From Neohoeflea coraliihabitans (GTDB lineage Bacteria > Pseudomonadota > Alphaproteobacteria > Rhizobiales > Rhizobiaceae), in contig NZ_JAHWQX010000002.1 in NCBI RefSeq assembly GCF_019334345.1, positions 248,001 through 312,000 on the forward strand: 64,000 bases of DNA, in the 5' to 3' direction. The position numbers and the translations under genes were made by a program. Shown here piece after piece: positions 12,707-20,734 of the stretch. The notes beneath the pieces are model-generated. The model was not told the origin of the DNA. It saw only the letters and a program-made list of their open reading frames with translations, and did not search any database. Numbering within the stretch: the first letter of the stretch is position 1; every line of letters starts with the position of its first letter.

Positions 12707-14170
12707 TCAGCGGATCGCCTGGTAGCGGTAGCGCACTCCGCCGGCGACAACGACTGCGAACACGGCGATGGAGTAAACCAGCGCGGCGCGCAGCGCCTCG
12801 ATGAAGAGGGCCGGCGGCGCGGCGCTGGCCTGGCCGGCGAAATGCGCAAAGAAGATCTGCCCCATCACGGCAACGCCGAGTGCAGCCCCGGCCTGCTGAA
12901 ACGCCTGCAGGCTGCCCGAGGCCGACCCGGCATCCTTTCCCTCGACATTGGCCAGCACGGTCTGGAACAGCGCCGGGATCGTCGTGCCGAGGCCAAGGCC
13001 GCCGATGAGCAGCGGCGGCAACAGCGTGATGGTGTTCAGTCCGCCGTCGATGGCACCGATGACATAGCGCAGATAGATCATGCCGATCACCTGCAGTGTC
13101 CCACCGATGATGACGCGGCGGCGCGGCCAGCGGCTGGCGAGGCGATTGGCCAGCAGCGAAGCCAGTAGAACGCCGACCGAGAAGGGAATCGTGGTCAGGC
13201 CCGACTGCAGCGGCGTCAGACCGAATCCAACCTGCAGAAAGATTGCGAGCACAAGAAACAGTCCCGGGATCGATGAGAACAGCAGCGTCGTCATGACGGC
13301 ACCGGTCATGAATTGCGGATTGCGCAGCACGCTGGCGGGCATCAGTTGCGGCCGCCCGGCACCGGCACTGGCGATCTGCCAGCGGGCAAAGGCGTATGCC
13401 GAGGGCAGGCTGGCTGCCAGCATGGCGAAGATCCACAGCGGCCAGCCGAAATTGCGCCCCTCGACGAGCGGAAAGACGATGAGAACGACGGTCAGCATGG
13501 CGAGCATGATGCCGATGCCGTCGATCCCCACATCGCGGCGCCCGCGCCCCTTGGGCAGGTATCTCAAGGCCAGTCCCAGTGTAACAAGCCCGACGGGGAT
13601 GTTGACGAGAAAGACCGGCCGCCACGTCAGATCGAAAATGTTCAGGCCGATCAGAACGCCGCCGAGCAGCGGTCCCGTCACCGTCGCCATGCCGGCGGTC
13701 AGGCCGAACATCGACAGGGCCGAGCCGCGCTCGCGCGGTGCAAAGATGATCTGGGCGATGGCCAGGGTCTGCGGCGTCATCATGGCGGCTGAAATACCCT
13801 GAAAAATACGCGCCACGACGAGCCATCCGATCGACGGCGCCAGACCACAGACGGCGGAAGCGATGGTGAAGCAGCTTACACCCGCCAGAAACATCGTGCG
13901 ACGACCCAGCATGTCGCCAAGCCGTCCGAAGGGAAGCAGCCCGACGGCGTAAAACAGGATATAGGCGGCCGCCACCCATTCGATGGCCGTGTCGGAGGCG
14001 CCAAGATCCCGCTGCAGGCTGGGCAGGGCGACATTGACGATCGTGACATCGATCAGATTCATGAAATTGGCGGCGAGCATCACGTAAAGTGCAATCCAGC
14101 GCCCCGGATACGAAACTTCGGTGCCGGGATCGGAGCGCGGGCGGGATGCTGAGGCTGGCGGCTGGGACAT
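12707..14170 (-). CDS. MFS transporter, DHA2 (EmrB/QacA) family
   Basis: A 487-residue major facilitator with about 14 predicted membrane segments, the DHA2 drug:proton antiporter layout. The loop 2-3 signature appears as GRLGDMLGRRTMFLAG, and motif C-like glycines are in GMATVTGPLLGGVLIG. Start: I use the ATG at 14170 (MSQPPASASRP); a TTG 57 bases further upstream would extend it by 19 residues. It ends two bases after the RND pump stop, the two genes being convergent. The divergent LysR gene 96 bases away is the likely regulator. The substrate is unknown; the family exports drugs, detergents or metabolites. Confidence 0.9.
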   Translation of the reverse strand: MSQPPASASRPRSDPGTEVSYPGRWIALYVMLAANFMNLIDVTIVNVALPSLQRDLGASDTAIEWVAAAYILFYAVGLLPFGRLGDMLGRRTMFLAGVSCFTIASAVCGLAPSIGWLVVARIFQGISAAMMTPQTLAIAQIIFAPRERGSALSMFGLTAGMATVTGPLLGGVLIGLNIFDLTWRPVFLVNIPVGLVTLGLALRYLPKGRGRRDVGIDGIGIMLAMLTVVLIVFPLVEGRNFGWPLWIFAMLAASLPSAYAFARWQIASAGAGRPQLMPASVLRNPQFMTGAVMTTLLFSSIPGLFLVLAIFLQVGFGLTPLQSGLTTIPFSVGVLLASLLANRLASRWPRRRVIIGGTLQVIGMIYLRYVIGAIDGGLNTITLLPPLLIGGLGLGTTIPALFQTVLANVEGKDAGSASGSLQAFQQAGAALGVAVMGQIFFAHFAGQASAAPPALFIEALRAALVYSIAVFAVVVAGGVRYRYQAIR

Positions 14171-14266
14171 CGGCTGATCCGATTGCAAGACCCCCGCGGG
14201 AATAGGCGGTTGCCTGGCCGGAGGCAAGCATGCTTGTGTTTCTGCCGGTCATGTCTATGAGGGAAC
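14171..14266. promoter_or_regulatory. Divergent promoter region, MFS exporter / LysR
   Basis: A 96-bp space between oppositely oriented exporter and LysR genes, the classical place for a LysR operator that controls both. I see no striking T-N11-A dyad that I would defend. Confidence 0.4.
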
Positions 14267-15184
14267 ATGGCTTTCGACTGGGATGACATCCGCGTGTTTC
14301 TGGCCGTGGCGCGCGCCGGGCAGATTCTGGCGGCGTCGCGGCGCCTGAAACTGAACCATGCCACCACGGCGCGGCGGATTTCGGCGCTCGAGAGCGCGCT
14401 TGACAGTCAGTTGCTGATCCGCCGCACCAATGGATGCGTGCTGACCGAGGCCGGCGAGGCGCTGCTGGCGCATGCGGAGCGGATGGAAGCGGAGATGCTG
14501 GCGGCGCAGGGCAGCCTGGGGCGCACCGACAGCACGATAGCCGGCACCGTGCGCATCGGCGCGCCGGACGGATTCGGCGTTTCCTTTCTTGCCAAGCGTC
14601 TGGGAGCCCTGACGGCGCGACATCCGGACCTCAAACTGCAACTGGTGCCGGTGCCGCGGTCCTTCTCTCTGCCGCAACGGGAAGCCGACATCGCCATCAC
14701 CGTGGAACAGCCGGCAATGGGGCGACTGGTGTCACGAAAGCTCCTGGACTATTCGCTGTCGCTGTATGCCTCAAAGTCCTATCTGGAGGAAATGGGCCGT
14801 CCGAAGAGCGCCGACGATCTGCGCGCGCACCGGCTGATCAGCTATGTGGAAGATCTGATCTTCTCGCCCAGCCTGCATTTCACACGCGAGATCCTGCGCA
14901 ACTGGTCGGCGCATTTCGAAATCTCCAGCGCCATAGGACAGGTCGAGGCCGTGCGCTCGGGCGCCGGCATTGCCGTATTGCATGACTTCATCGCGCCCGA
15001 TCATCCGGAGCTCGAGCGGGTGTTGCCCGACTACCGCATCGAACGCAGCTATTACATGGTCTATCATGAGGCGGCGCGCGAGCTTGCGCGGCTGCGGACG
15101 GTCGCTGACTTCATCACCGAGGCCGCCGCGGCCGAGCGATTGCGATTTCTGCCGTCGGGACCGAAAGGTGGTTTGCAGAAATGA
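14267..15184 (+). CDS. LysR-family transcriptional regulator
   Basis: A 305-residue LysR regulator. The N-terminal winged helix-turn-helix covers residues 1-65 (WDDIRVFLAVARAGQILAAS, then HATTARRISALESALDSQL), followed by a linker helix and a periplasmic-binding-protein-like effector domain (about 90-295). It is divergent from the DHA2 exporter and most likely controls it. Start: ATG at 14267 with GAGGGA about 3-8 bases upstream. The stop codon overlaps the A-run that forms the T-tail of a minus-strand terminator just downstream. Confidence 0.92.
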   Translation: MAFDWDDIRVFLAVARAGQILAASRRLKLNHATTARRISALESALDSQLLIRRTNGCVLTEAGEALLAHAERMEAEMLAAQGSLGRTDSTIAGTVRIGAPDGFGVSFLAKRLGALTARHPDLKLQLVPVPRSFSLPQREADIAITVEQPAMGRLVSRKLLDYSLSLYASKSYLEEMGRPKSADDLRAHRLISYVEDLIFSPSLHFTREILRNWSAHFEISSAIGQVEAVRSGAGIAVLHDFIAPDHPELERVLPDYRIERSYYMVYHEAARELARLRTVADFITEAAAAERLRFLPSGPKGGLQK

Positions 15185-15215
15185 AAACACCCGCCCGGAC
15201 AAGCCGGAGCGGGTG
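15184..15215 (-). terminator. Terminator hairpin after LysR / of the candidate sRNA
   Basis: Bases 15188-15198 pair with 15204-15215 around a 5-base loop, one A bulged. On the minus strand the stem is followed by TTTT (15187-15184). It cannot serve an annotated minus-strand protein gene, which supports an RNA gene on that strand. For the plus-strand LysR transcript the stem lacks a T-run. Confidence 0.6.
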
Positions 15216-15330
15216 CTTCAGTTCGTCGCCCGAGCCAGTGAAGCGAGCCTGGAGGGAGAAGCCCGCATCGCTCAAAGGCGGCGTCTGCCGGGGGACCTTT
15301 GGGGGAGGAGGGAGAGTGCCCCCGGCGTTG
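15184..15330 (-). ncRNA. Candidate anti-Shine-Dalgarno (CCUCCUCCC-type) small RNA
   Basis: On the minus strand three stem-loops follow one another. The first pairs 15319-15326 with 15287-15294 (8 bp) and presents CUCCCUCCUCCCCC in a 24-base loop. The second pairs 15261-15266 with 15243-15248 (6 bp, one G-U) with UCUCCCUCC in a 12-base loop. The third, 15188-15215, is an 11-bp GC-rich terminator stem with one bulged A, followed by UUUU. This order matches rhizobial cuckoo RNAs and the Rhodobacter CCUCCUCCC-motif stress RNAs, whose loops mimic the 16S anti-SD sequence. A weak promoter, TTGCAT-N17-CATATC (read on the minus strand, 15364 to 15336), would start transcription just before the first hairpin, giving about 150 nt. 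No protein-coding gene is convincing here. Confidence 0.6.
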
Positions 15331-15488
15331 AACTGGATATGGGAAACTTCCCTACGCGATGCAATAGGCAAGAGATATTTTTTGTGCCTGATACAGGGAT
15401 AGCTTCTACCCCCCATCGCTGAAGGCGATCGGGCCGCCTTTACACCCACCACCCCTGCCCCATATGGCGGGGTAAAAGAGAGGCCAAT

Positions 15489-17033
15489 TTGTCTGATCAA
15501 TCCCCCCGAAGTGATGGGATACCAAACGCGCAAGATGCCGCCGCGGACGGGGCAAACAGTGCATCGGCGGTGACCACCGTGCGGCGCGGGGCGCGCGACG
15601 ACCGATGCGCCACCTACCGTCCGGACGTTCGCCATACGCGGCTGGGCAATGCCTTTTACGATGTGGTCAAAGCGGCCGATTTCCCGCAGGCGCGGCTGCG
15701 GTTCCGCAATGATGACGCGGCAGCCCAGATCGGGCTTGACGGACTTGATGACGCAGCGTGGGTACAGCATTTCGCACGCTTTGAGCCCCTGCCCGACAAT
15801 CTGCCGGAGCCTTTGGCGCTGCGCTATCACGGCCATCAGTTCCGGGTCTATAATCCGGATCTGGGCGACGGGCGCGGTTTTCTGTTCGCGCAGATGCGCG
15901 ATGATCAGGGCCGGCTGATGGATCTTGGCACCAAGGGATCGGGGCGCACACCCTGGTCGCGCGGCGGCGATGGCCGGCTGACGCTGAAGGGCGGCGTGCG
16001 CGAAATTCTTGCCACCGAGATGCTGGAGGCGCTTGGCGTGACCACGTCGCGCACACTCAGCCTGGTCGAAACCGGCGAGGCGTTGCAGCGCGGCGATGAA
16101 CCCTCCCCCACCCGCTCCAGCGTTCTGGTGCGGCTCAACCACAGCAATGTGCGCATCGGCACCTTCCAGCGGCTTTTGTACCAGGACAAGCATGAGGAAA
16201 TGCAGCGGCTGGTCGATTACTGCATAGCCGAGTACTGGCCCGCCGCGGGCGGCGTCGACGGGTTTCTCGATGCCGTCACCGGGGCTGTTGCCCGGCTCGG
16301 GGCCGAGTGGTTCATGGCCGGCTTCGTGCATGGGGTCCTGAACACCGACAACATCACGATCACCGGCGAAAGCTTCGATTACGGACCATGGCGCTTTCTG
16401 CCGGTGCTCGATCCGCAGTTCACGGCCGCCTATTTCGATCACCAGGGCCTTTACGCCTTTGGCCGGCAGCCCGACACCTTGTTGTGGAATCTGGCGCGGC
16501 TGGCGGAATGCCTGGTGCCATTGTGCGACATCGAGGCGCTGCAAGCGGTGCTCGAGACCTATCCGGCGCGATTTGAAGCGGCCTTGGGCGAACGGTTCCT
16601 GTGGCGGCTCGGCTTACGCGCCAAAACGGCGGAGGATGGCTACCGCCTGGCCAGCCAGGTGTTCGGTGCGATGACCGAAAGCCGGCTTGCCTTCGCCCAG
16701 ACGTTGCATGACCTGGCCGGCGGCGGCGGCGCCGGGCGGATTGCCGCCAGTCCGCAGGCCGCCGGGTATGATACGCCGCGGTGGCAGGAGGCGCTGGCCG
16801 CCCTGCGCCGGTGTGACCGCGCCGCGGGCGCCAGCGAGCCTGGATTGGAAGCGCTGGGGGCAGTGCCGCCGACCCTGTTGATCGACGAGGTGGAATCCCT
16901 ATGGGCCGCGATCGTCAGGGACGACGACTGGCAGCCTCTGGCCGGCAAACTCGATGATGTGCAGCGCTATGGAGAGGCCTTGCGGCAGCTGGCCACCGGA
17001 GCGGGCGTGGAGACGCCGGCGGGATCCCGCTAG
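15489..17033 (+). CDS. selO: Protein adenylyltransferase SelO (YdiU family)
   Basis: A 514-residue pseudokinase-fold enzyme. SelO transfers AMP from ATP to Ser/Thr/Tyr of target proteins, in redox homeostasis. Family hallmarks: RYHGHQFRVYNPDLGDGRG, LGTKGSGRTPWSRGGDGRL (glycine-rich ATP loop), VREILATEMLEALGV, and FVHGVLNTDNITITGESFDYG, which carries the metal-binding Asn/Asp residues. Length is normal. Start: TTG at 15489, because AGAGAGG lies 6 bases upstream and the region up to the first conserved block has no in-frame ATG. The bacterial C-terminal conserved Cys pair seen in some homologues is not evident. It is monocistronic and convergent with the LuxR-type gene. Confidence 0.93.
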   Translation: MSDQSPRSDGIPNAQDAAADGANSASAVTTVRRGARDDRCATYRPDVRHTRLGNAFYDVVKAADFPQARLRFRNDDAAAQIGLDGLDDAAWVQHFARFEPLPDNLPEPLALRYHGHQFRVYNPDLGDGRGFLFAQMRDDQGRLMDLGTKGSGRTPWSRGGDGRLTLKGGVREILATEMLEALGVTTSRTLSLVETGEALQRGDEPSPTRSSVLVRLNHSNVRIGTFQRLLYQDKHEEMQRLVDYCIAEYWPAAGGVDGFLDAVTGAVARLGAEWFMAGFVHGVLNTDNITITGESFDYGPWRFLPVLDPQFTAAYFDHQGLYAFGRQPDTLLWNLARLAECLVPLCDIEALQAVLETYPARFEAALGERFLWRLGLRAKTAEDGYRLASQVFGAMTESRLAFAQTLHDLAGGGGAGRIAASPQAAGYDTPRWQEALAALRRCDRAAGASEPGLEALGAVPPTLLIDEVESLWAAIVRDDDWQPLAGKLDDVQRYGEALRQLATGAGVETPAGSR

Positions 17034-17036
17034 AAC

Positions 17037-17058
17037 GTCGCCGCGCTCGCGCGGCGAC
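17037..17058. terminator. Perfect 10-bp inverted repeat between convergent genes
   Basis: GTCGCCGCGC (17037-17046) and GCGCGGCGAC (17049-17058) form a very strong hairpin 3 bases after the selO stop. No T-run follows on either strand, so it is either a weak bidirectional terminator or an RNA 3'-end stabiliser. Confidence 0.5.
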
Positions 17059-17084
17059 CTGATGCAATTGCGTCCTGAATGCGA

Positions 17085-17819
17085 TTAATCGATCCAGCCG
17101 TTGCGCAGGGCAAACGCCACCGTCTGGGTGCGGTTGACCGTCCCGCTCTTGCGGGTGGCATTGTTGAGATAGTGATTGACCGTGTGTTCCGACAGGCTGA
17201 GTATCTTGGCGATCTCGACGCTGGTCTTGCCAGCGGCTGTCCAGACCAGGCATTCCAGCTCGCGTTCGGTCAGGGGCGAGGCGATCGACTTCTCGGGTGC
17301 CGAAACCTGGGCGAGACGATCCTGAACCATCGACGCCAGCAAGCACAATTCAGCGAGTTTCGGAGTGCCGACGGGCCCACGGTCGCCCAGGAAGGAGATG
17401 ATCGCGGCGCCCTGCCCGGGGGTAAAGACGGGAATCGCCAGCCAGCTCGAAATGTCGTACTCGCCAAGCACCTCGCGAATCTTGGCGAGATCGGGATCCT
17501 CCTCACCAGCGGCCGAGGTTCCGAAAACCCATTGCACGGGGGCACCGCTTTTTTGCGCCTTGGCAAGGACAGGATTCTTCGAAACCCGGTCATATTCGTC
17601 ATGACGCATAACCAGATCAGACGGCGCTGAGGTGATGATCACCGAATCCGACAAACGCAGCCTGCCATCACGCGGCAAGGAGTTCACGGAAAAATACCGG
17701 TAGTTGTAGTGATCGGTGATTTCGCGAAGGGAGCGAAACACATCGAACTGCGAGGCGGACAGCTCGATTTGCTTGATCAGCCGTGCCGGCAAGCACGCTT
17801 CGATCGACCGATCATCCAT
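17085..17819 (-). CDS. LuxR-family regulator (solo) with altered acyl-HSL pocket
   Basis: A 244-residue protein with an N-terminal autoinducer-binding-like domain (about 10-165) and a C-terminal LuxR helix-turn-helix (about 178-240: LTERELECLVWTAAGK, then SLSEHTVNHYLNNA). The HTH is intact. By my alignment on the NPV motif, three residues that touch acyl-homoserine lactones in TraR/LuxR are changed: Trp57 to Leu, Tyr61 to His, Asp70 to Asn. No luxI-type synthase is in the window. It is divergent from a fatty acyl-CoA ligase, with 298 bases between. It may therefore sense another ligand or none; function is inferred only from the family. Confidence 0.85.
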   Translation of the reverse strand: MDDRSIEACLPARLIKQIELSASQFDVFRSLREITDHYNYRYFSVNSLPRDGRLRLSDSVIITSAPSDLVMRHDEYDRVSKNPVLAKAQKSGAPVQWVFGTSAAGEEDPDLAKIREVLGEYDISSWLAIPVFTPGQGAAIISFLGDRGPVGTPKLAELCLLASMVQDRLAQVSAPEKSIASPLTERELECLVWTAAGKTSVEIAKILSLSEHTVNHYLNNATRKSGTVNRTQTVAFALRNGWID

Positions 17820-18117
17820 ACGATGTTCCGATAAGCACGACGATTCTCATGGAGAGCCCATTCTTTTTGTTGGTTTTCTTCCGCCGCATTCATTTTTTAG
17901 CATAAGTTTTTCCACAAGGCGACGTTGAACTGCATTTTTGTCGAATTCTTTTTTTGTTGTTGCAGACAGGACTCATTTTCTTGCCGATCAAGACGATGTT
18001 GTTCTGGAGTTCCAGCACACAACTGAAGCCTTCCGTTACGGCGCATTAGCTGTTGTGCGAACCCCGCCGATCACTAGAATGCGCGCCGGGAAACGCACGA
18101 AAACAGATGGAATCTAG
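17820..18117. promoter_or_regulatory. Divergent AT-rich intergenic region, luxR-type / acyl-CoA ligase
   Basis: A 298-base gap, much richer in A/T than its surroundings (several T-runs at 17867-17960). It must hold both promoters. A loose inverted repeat CACAAC (18018-18023) / GTTGTG (18052-18057) with a 28-base spacer lies upstream of the ligase, but it is not a canonical lux box. No small gene is convincing here. Confidence 0.35.
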
Positions 18118-19746
18118 ATGCTTGGTTTGATGCAGGACTGGCCGTTGCTCGCGCATACGGTCATCGACCACGCCGCCCGTTCGCATGGGGATCGCGAAGT
18201 CATTTCACGCTCGGTCGAAGGACCGATTCACCGCACGACCTATCGGGAGGTGCGCCGCCGTTCGCTGCAGCTCGCCAAACGCCTGCAGGCGGATGGCGTT
18301 CAGATGGGCGATCGCGTCGCGACGATGGCCTGGAACACATGGCGCCACTTCGAGAGCTGGTACGGCATCATGGGGATCGGCGCCATCTATCATACGCTCA
18401 ACCCCAGGCTGTTTCCCGAGCAGATTGCCTGGATCATGAATGATGCCGAGGACAGGCTGCTTTTCGTTGATCTGACCTTCGTGCCGTTGATGGAATCCAT
18501 CGCGGCGAAGGTGCCGTCCTTGAAAAAAGTGGTCATCCTGACCGACGATGCCCACATGCCGGAGACCAGTCTGCCGGGCGCCGTCTCCTACGAGACCTAT
18601 CTCGGTGAGGCCGACGACGACTTCGAATGGCTGAAGTTCGATGAAAACACGGCCGCCGGCATGTGCTACACGTCCGGCACGACGGGTGATCCCAAGGGTG
18701 TGCTCTACTCGCACCGTTCGAACGTGCTGCACGGCCTGACCACGGTCCAGCCGGACATGCTCAATGTCAGGGCGAGTGACCGGCTGATGCCGGTGGTGCC
18801 GCTGTTTCATGCCAATGGCTGGTCGACGGCCTTCGCGGTGCCGCTGGTCGGCGCGACGATGGTGTTCCCCGGCCCCGCGATGGACGGAAAATCGATCTAC
18901 GAACTTCTGACCAGCGAGCGGGTGACGATCACGGCCGCCGTCCCGACGGTGTGGCTGATGCTCTTGCAGCATATGGAAGCAAATGGCGGCAGTCTCCCCG
19001 ACCTCAGTCACGTGGTGATTGGCGGATCGGCATGTCCGCCAGCGATGATCCGCACATTCCAGGAGAAGTACGACGTCAATGTGATGCACGCCTGGGGCAT
19101 GACGGAAATGAGCCCGGTCGGAACCGTCTGCTCGCTGAAGCCGGAATATGCCGAGCTTGAAGGCGATGCGCGGATTGCCGTGCAAAGCAAACAGGGACAC
19201 GCGCCCTACATGGTGGAGATCAAGATCACCGATGACGACAATGAGGAGATGCCATGGGATGGCAAGACCTTCGGTCGTCTGAAAGTGAGGGGGCCGACGA
19301 TCGCCCGCGCCTATTACAAGGAGCGCGGCGCCGATCAGTTTGACGATGATGGCTGGTTCGATACTGGCGATGTGGCGCATATGGATCGCTATGGCTACAT
19401 GCAGATCACCGATCGATCGAAGGATGTCATCAAGTCGGGCGGGGAGTGGATTTCCTCAATCGACATCGAGAATCTGGCGGTCGGGCATCCGGACGTCGCC
19501 GAGGCGGCGGTGATTGGTATCGCGCACCCGAAATGGTCCGAGCGTCCGCTTCTGATCGTTGTGCGCAAGGAGGGCACAACGCCCACCAAGGAGGATGTGC
19601 TCGGCTTTCTCGATGGCAAGATTGCCAAGTGGTGGACACCTGACGATGTGGTGTTTGTCGAGGAAATCCCGCACACCGCGACCGGCAAAATTCAGAAGGT
19701 CGCGCTGCGCGAACAATTCGCCGATTATGCCTTTCCGACCGCGTAA
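18118..19746 (+). CDS. Fatty acyl-CoA ligase (AMP-forming)
   Basis: A 542-residue member of the acyl-adenylate superfamily that activates fatty acids with ATP and CoA. The P-loop-like motif reads [12 protein letters not shown] (about residue 182), the A5-type motif is [13 protein letters not shown], the A7-A8 region [13 protein letters not shown] and KSGGEWISS, and the catalytic Lys is in TATGKIQKV near the C-terminus. It most resembles medium/long-chain fatty-acid ligases of the AlkK type. It is cytoplasmic or membrane-associated, with no signal peptide. Start: ATG at 18118; only a weak GGAATC-type SD precedes it. The divergent LuxR-type regulator is a candidate controller. Confidence 0.92.
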   Translation: MLGLMQDWPLLAHTVIDHAARSHGDREVISRSVEGPIHRTTYREVRRRSLQLAKRLQADGVQMGDRVATMAWNTWRHFESWYGIMGIGAIYHTLNPRLFPEQIAWIMNDAEDRLLFVDLTFVPLMESIAAKVPSLKKVVILTDDAHMPETSLPGAVSYETYLGEADDDFEWLKFDENTAAGMCYTSGTTGDPKGVLYSHRSNVLHGLTTVQPDMLNVRASDRLMPVVPLFHANGWSTAFAVPLVGATMVFPGPAMDGKSIYELLTSERVTITAAVPTVWLMLLQHMEANGGSLPDLSHVVIGGSACPPAMIRTFQEKYDVNVMHAWGMTEMSPVGTVCSLKPEYAELEGDARIAVQSKQGHAPYMVEIKITDDDNEEMPWDGKTFGRLKVRGPTIARAYYKERGADQFDDDGWFDTGDVAHMDRYGYMQITDRSKDVIKSGGEWISSIDIENLAVGHPDVAEAAVIGIAHPKWSERPLLIVVRKEGTTPTKEDVLGFLDGKIAKWWTPDDVVFVEEIPHTATGKIQKVALREQFADYAFPTA

Positions 19747-19806
19747 TCGAAGCGTAGCGGCGGCGCCGGGTGTCTTCACGCCGCGCCGCCGGTTCCTGAG
19801 CCCTTG

Positions 19807-20712
19807 ATGGGTCCGGCAGCAAGCGTCGCGGCTGTCGCACTGGAGCGTTGGCGCCAGCGGATATGGGTGCTGAGCCGGGATGGCACCATCCTGGCTGAAA
19901 TGGTCAGCGATCCGCCGGATGACCTGGATGCTCTGAATTTACGACTGGCGCAGATGCACGTGCCAGCGGATCTGCCGGCGATCATCTGCGGCGAGGCCGG
20001 CGGTTCACAGCATCTGCCTGACGCCGGCTATCAGGACCTTCCGTTAACGCTCGCCGCGCTTGCAGCGGCGCATCTTGAGGTGCGTGCGGGGGACCGGCAA
20101 ATCCTGCTTCTTCCCGGCGTTGCCCGGCACAGCGACGACGAGCCGGATCTTCTCGATGGGCAGGCGACGGCCCTGCTCGGTGCGGCGCTGGAAGGCGGCG
20201 GCGAGCTGTACTGTCTGCCCGGATCGCCTTGCGCCTGGGCCACGGTTTCCGGCGCCAGCCTCATGCAATTTCGCAGCTATGCCACGCAGGATCTGGTGCA
20301 TGGACTTGCCTCCCACAGGAGGCTGCAGGGCGCCGGTGCCTCGACGCAACCCGAAGCCATCGCCGCGCCGGAGGCGGCCCGCGCGCCGGCGTTTCTGACG
20401 GGTGTTCGCGACGGCTTTCTCGCCCCCGAACGTCTTACCCACCTGATCCAGGGGATCTCGGCGGCGTCCCGGCTTTATAAACGGACTCCTGTCGACAACG
20501 ATCACCGGCTGGCCGGTTTGCTGATCGGTGCCGAGATCGCGGCCGCCGAGGGCGGCGCGCAACAGGTGACGCTGGTGGCGAGCGGTGATGCCGCGCAACT
20601 TTACGAGGCAGCGCTCTCGGCCTGCGGCAGCAAGGTGCGGCTGATCGACGAAGATCTCGCCATGCAACGTGGCTTGCTTGAATGCTGGCTGACAATCGAC
20701 GCGGATCGGTGA
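19807..20712 (+). CDS. 2-dehydro-3-deoxygalactonokinase-like protein, probably inactive
   Basis: A 301-residue protein that follows the DgoK sugar-kinase fold along its length: LLPGVARHSDDEPDLLDG, CLPGSPCAWATVSGASLMQF, then FLTGVRDGFLAPERL and LAGLLIGAEIAAAEGG. In true DgoK enzymes the N-terminal phosphate-binding motif reads about VDWGTSRLRAW; here the same place reads VALERWRQRIW, so the Asp and the DWGT loop are gone. CLPGTHSKW has become CLPGSPCAW. The kinase step on 2-keto-3-deoxygalactonate is therefore doubtful. No dgoA or galactonate gene is nearby; it lies 60 bases after the acyl-CoA ligase. Start: ATG at 19807. Family fairly sure, activity not. Confidence 0.75.
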   Translation: MGPAASVAAVALERWRQRIWVLSRDGTILAEMVSDPPDDLDALNLRLAQMHVPADLPAIICGEAGGSQHLPDAGYQDLPLTLAALAAAHLEVRAGDRQILLLPGVARHSDDEPDLLDGQATALLGAALEGGGELYCLPGSPCAWATVSGASLMQFRSYATQDLVHGLASHRRLQGAGASTQPEAIAAPEAARAPAFLTGVRDGFLAPERLTHLIQGISAASRLYKRTPVDNDHRLAGLLIGAEIAAAEGGAQQVTLVASGDAAQLYEAALSACGSKVRLIDEDLAMQRGLLECWLTIDADR

Positions 20713-20734
20713 GCGAGAGCGCCGGATGGCGGTC

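Noticed and set aside
15181..15402. A 73-codon plus-strand frame between lysR and selO
   Set aside because: It runs through the three stem-loops, is Trp/Arg/Ser-rich and has no recognisable domain; an RNA gene on the other strand explains the sequence better.
18018..18057. Possible lux box upstream of the acyl-CoA ligase
   Set aside because: Half-sites of only six bases with a 28-base spacer; does not match known lux boxes.
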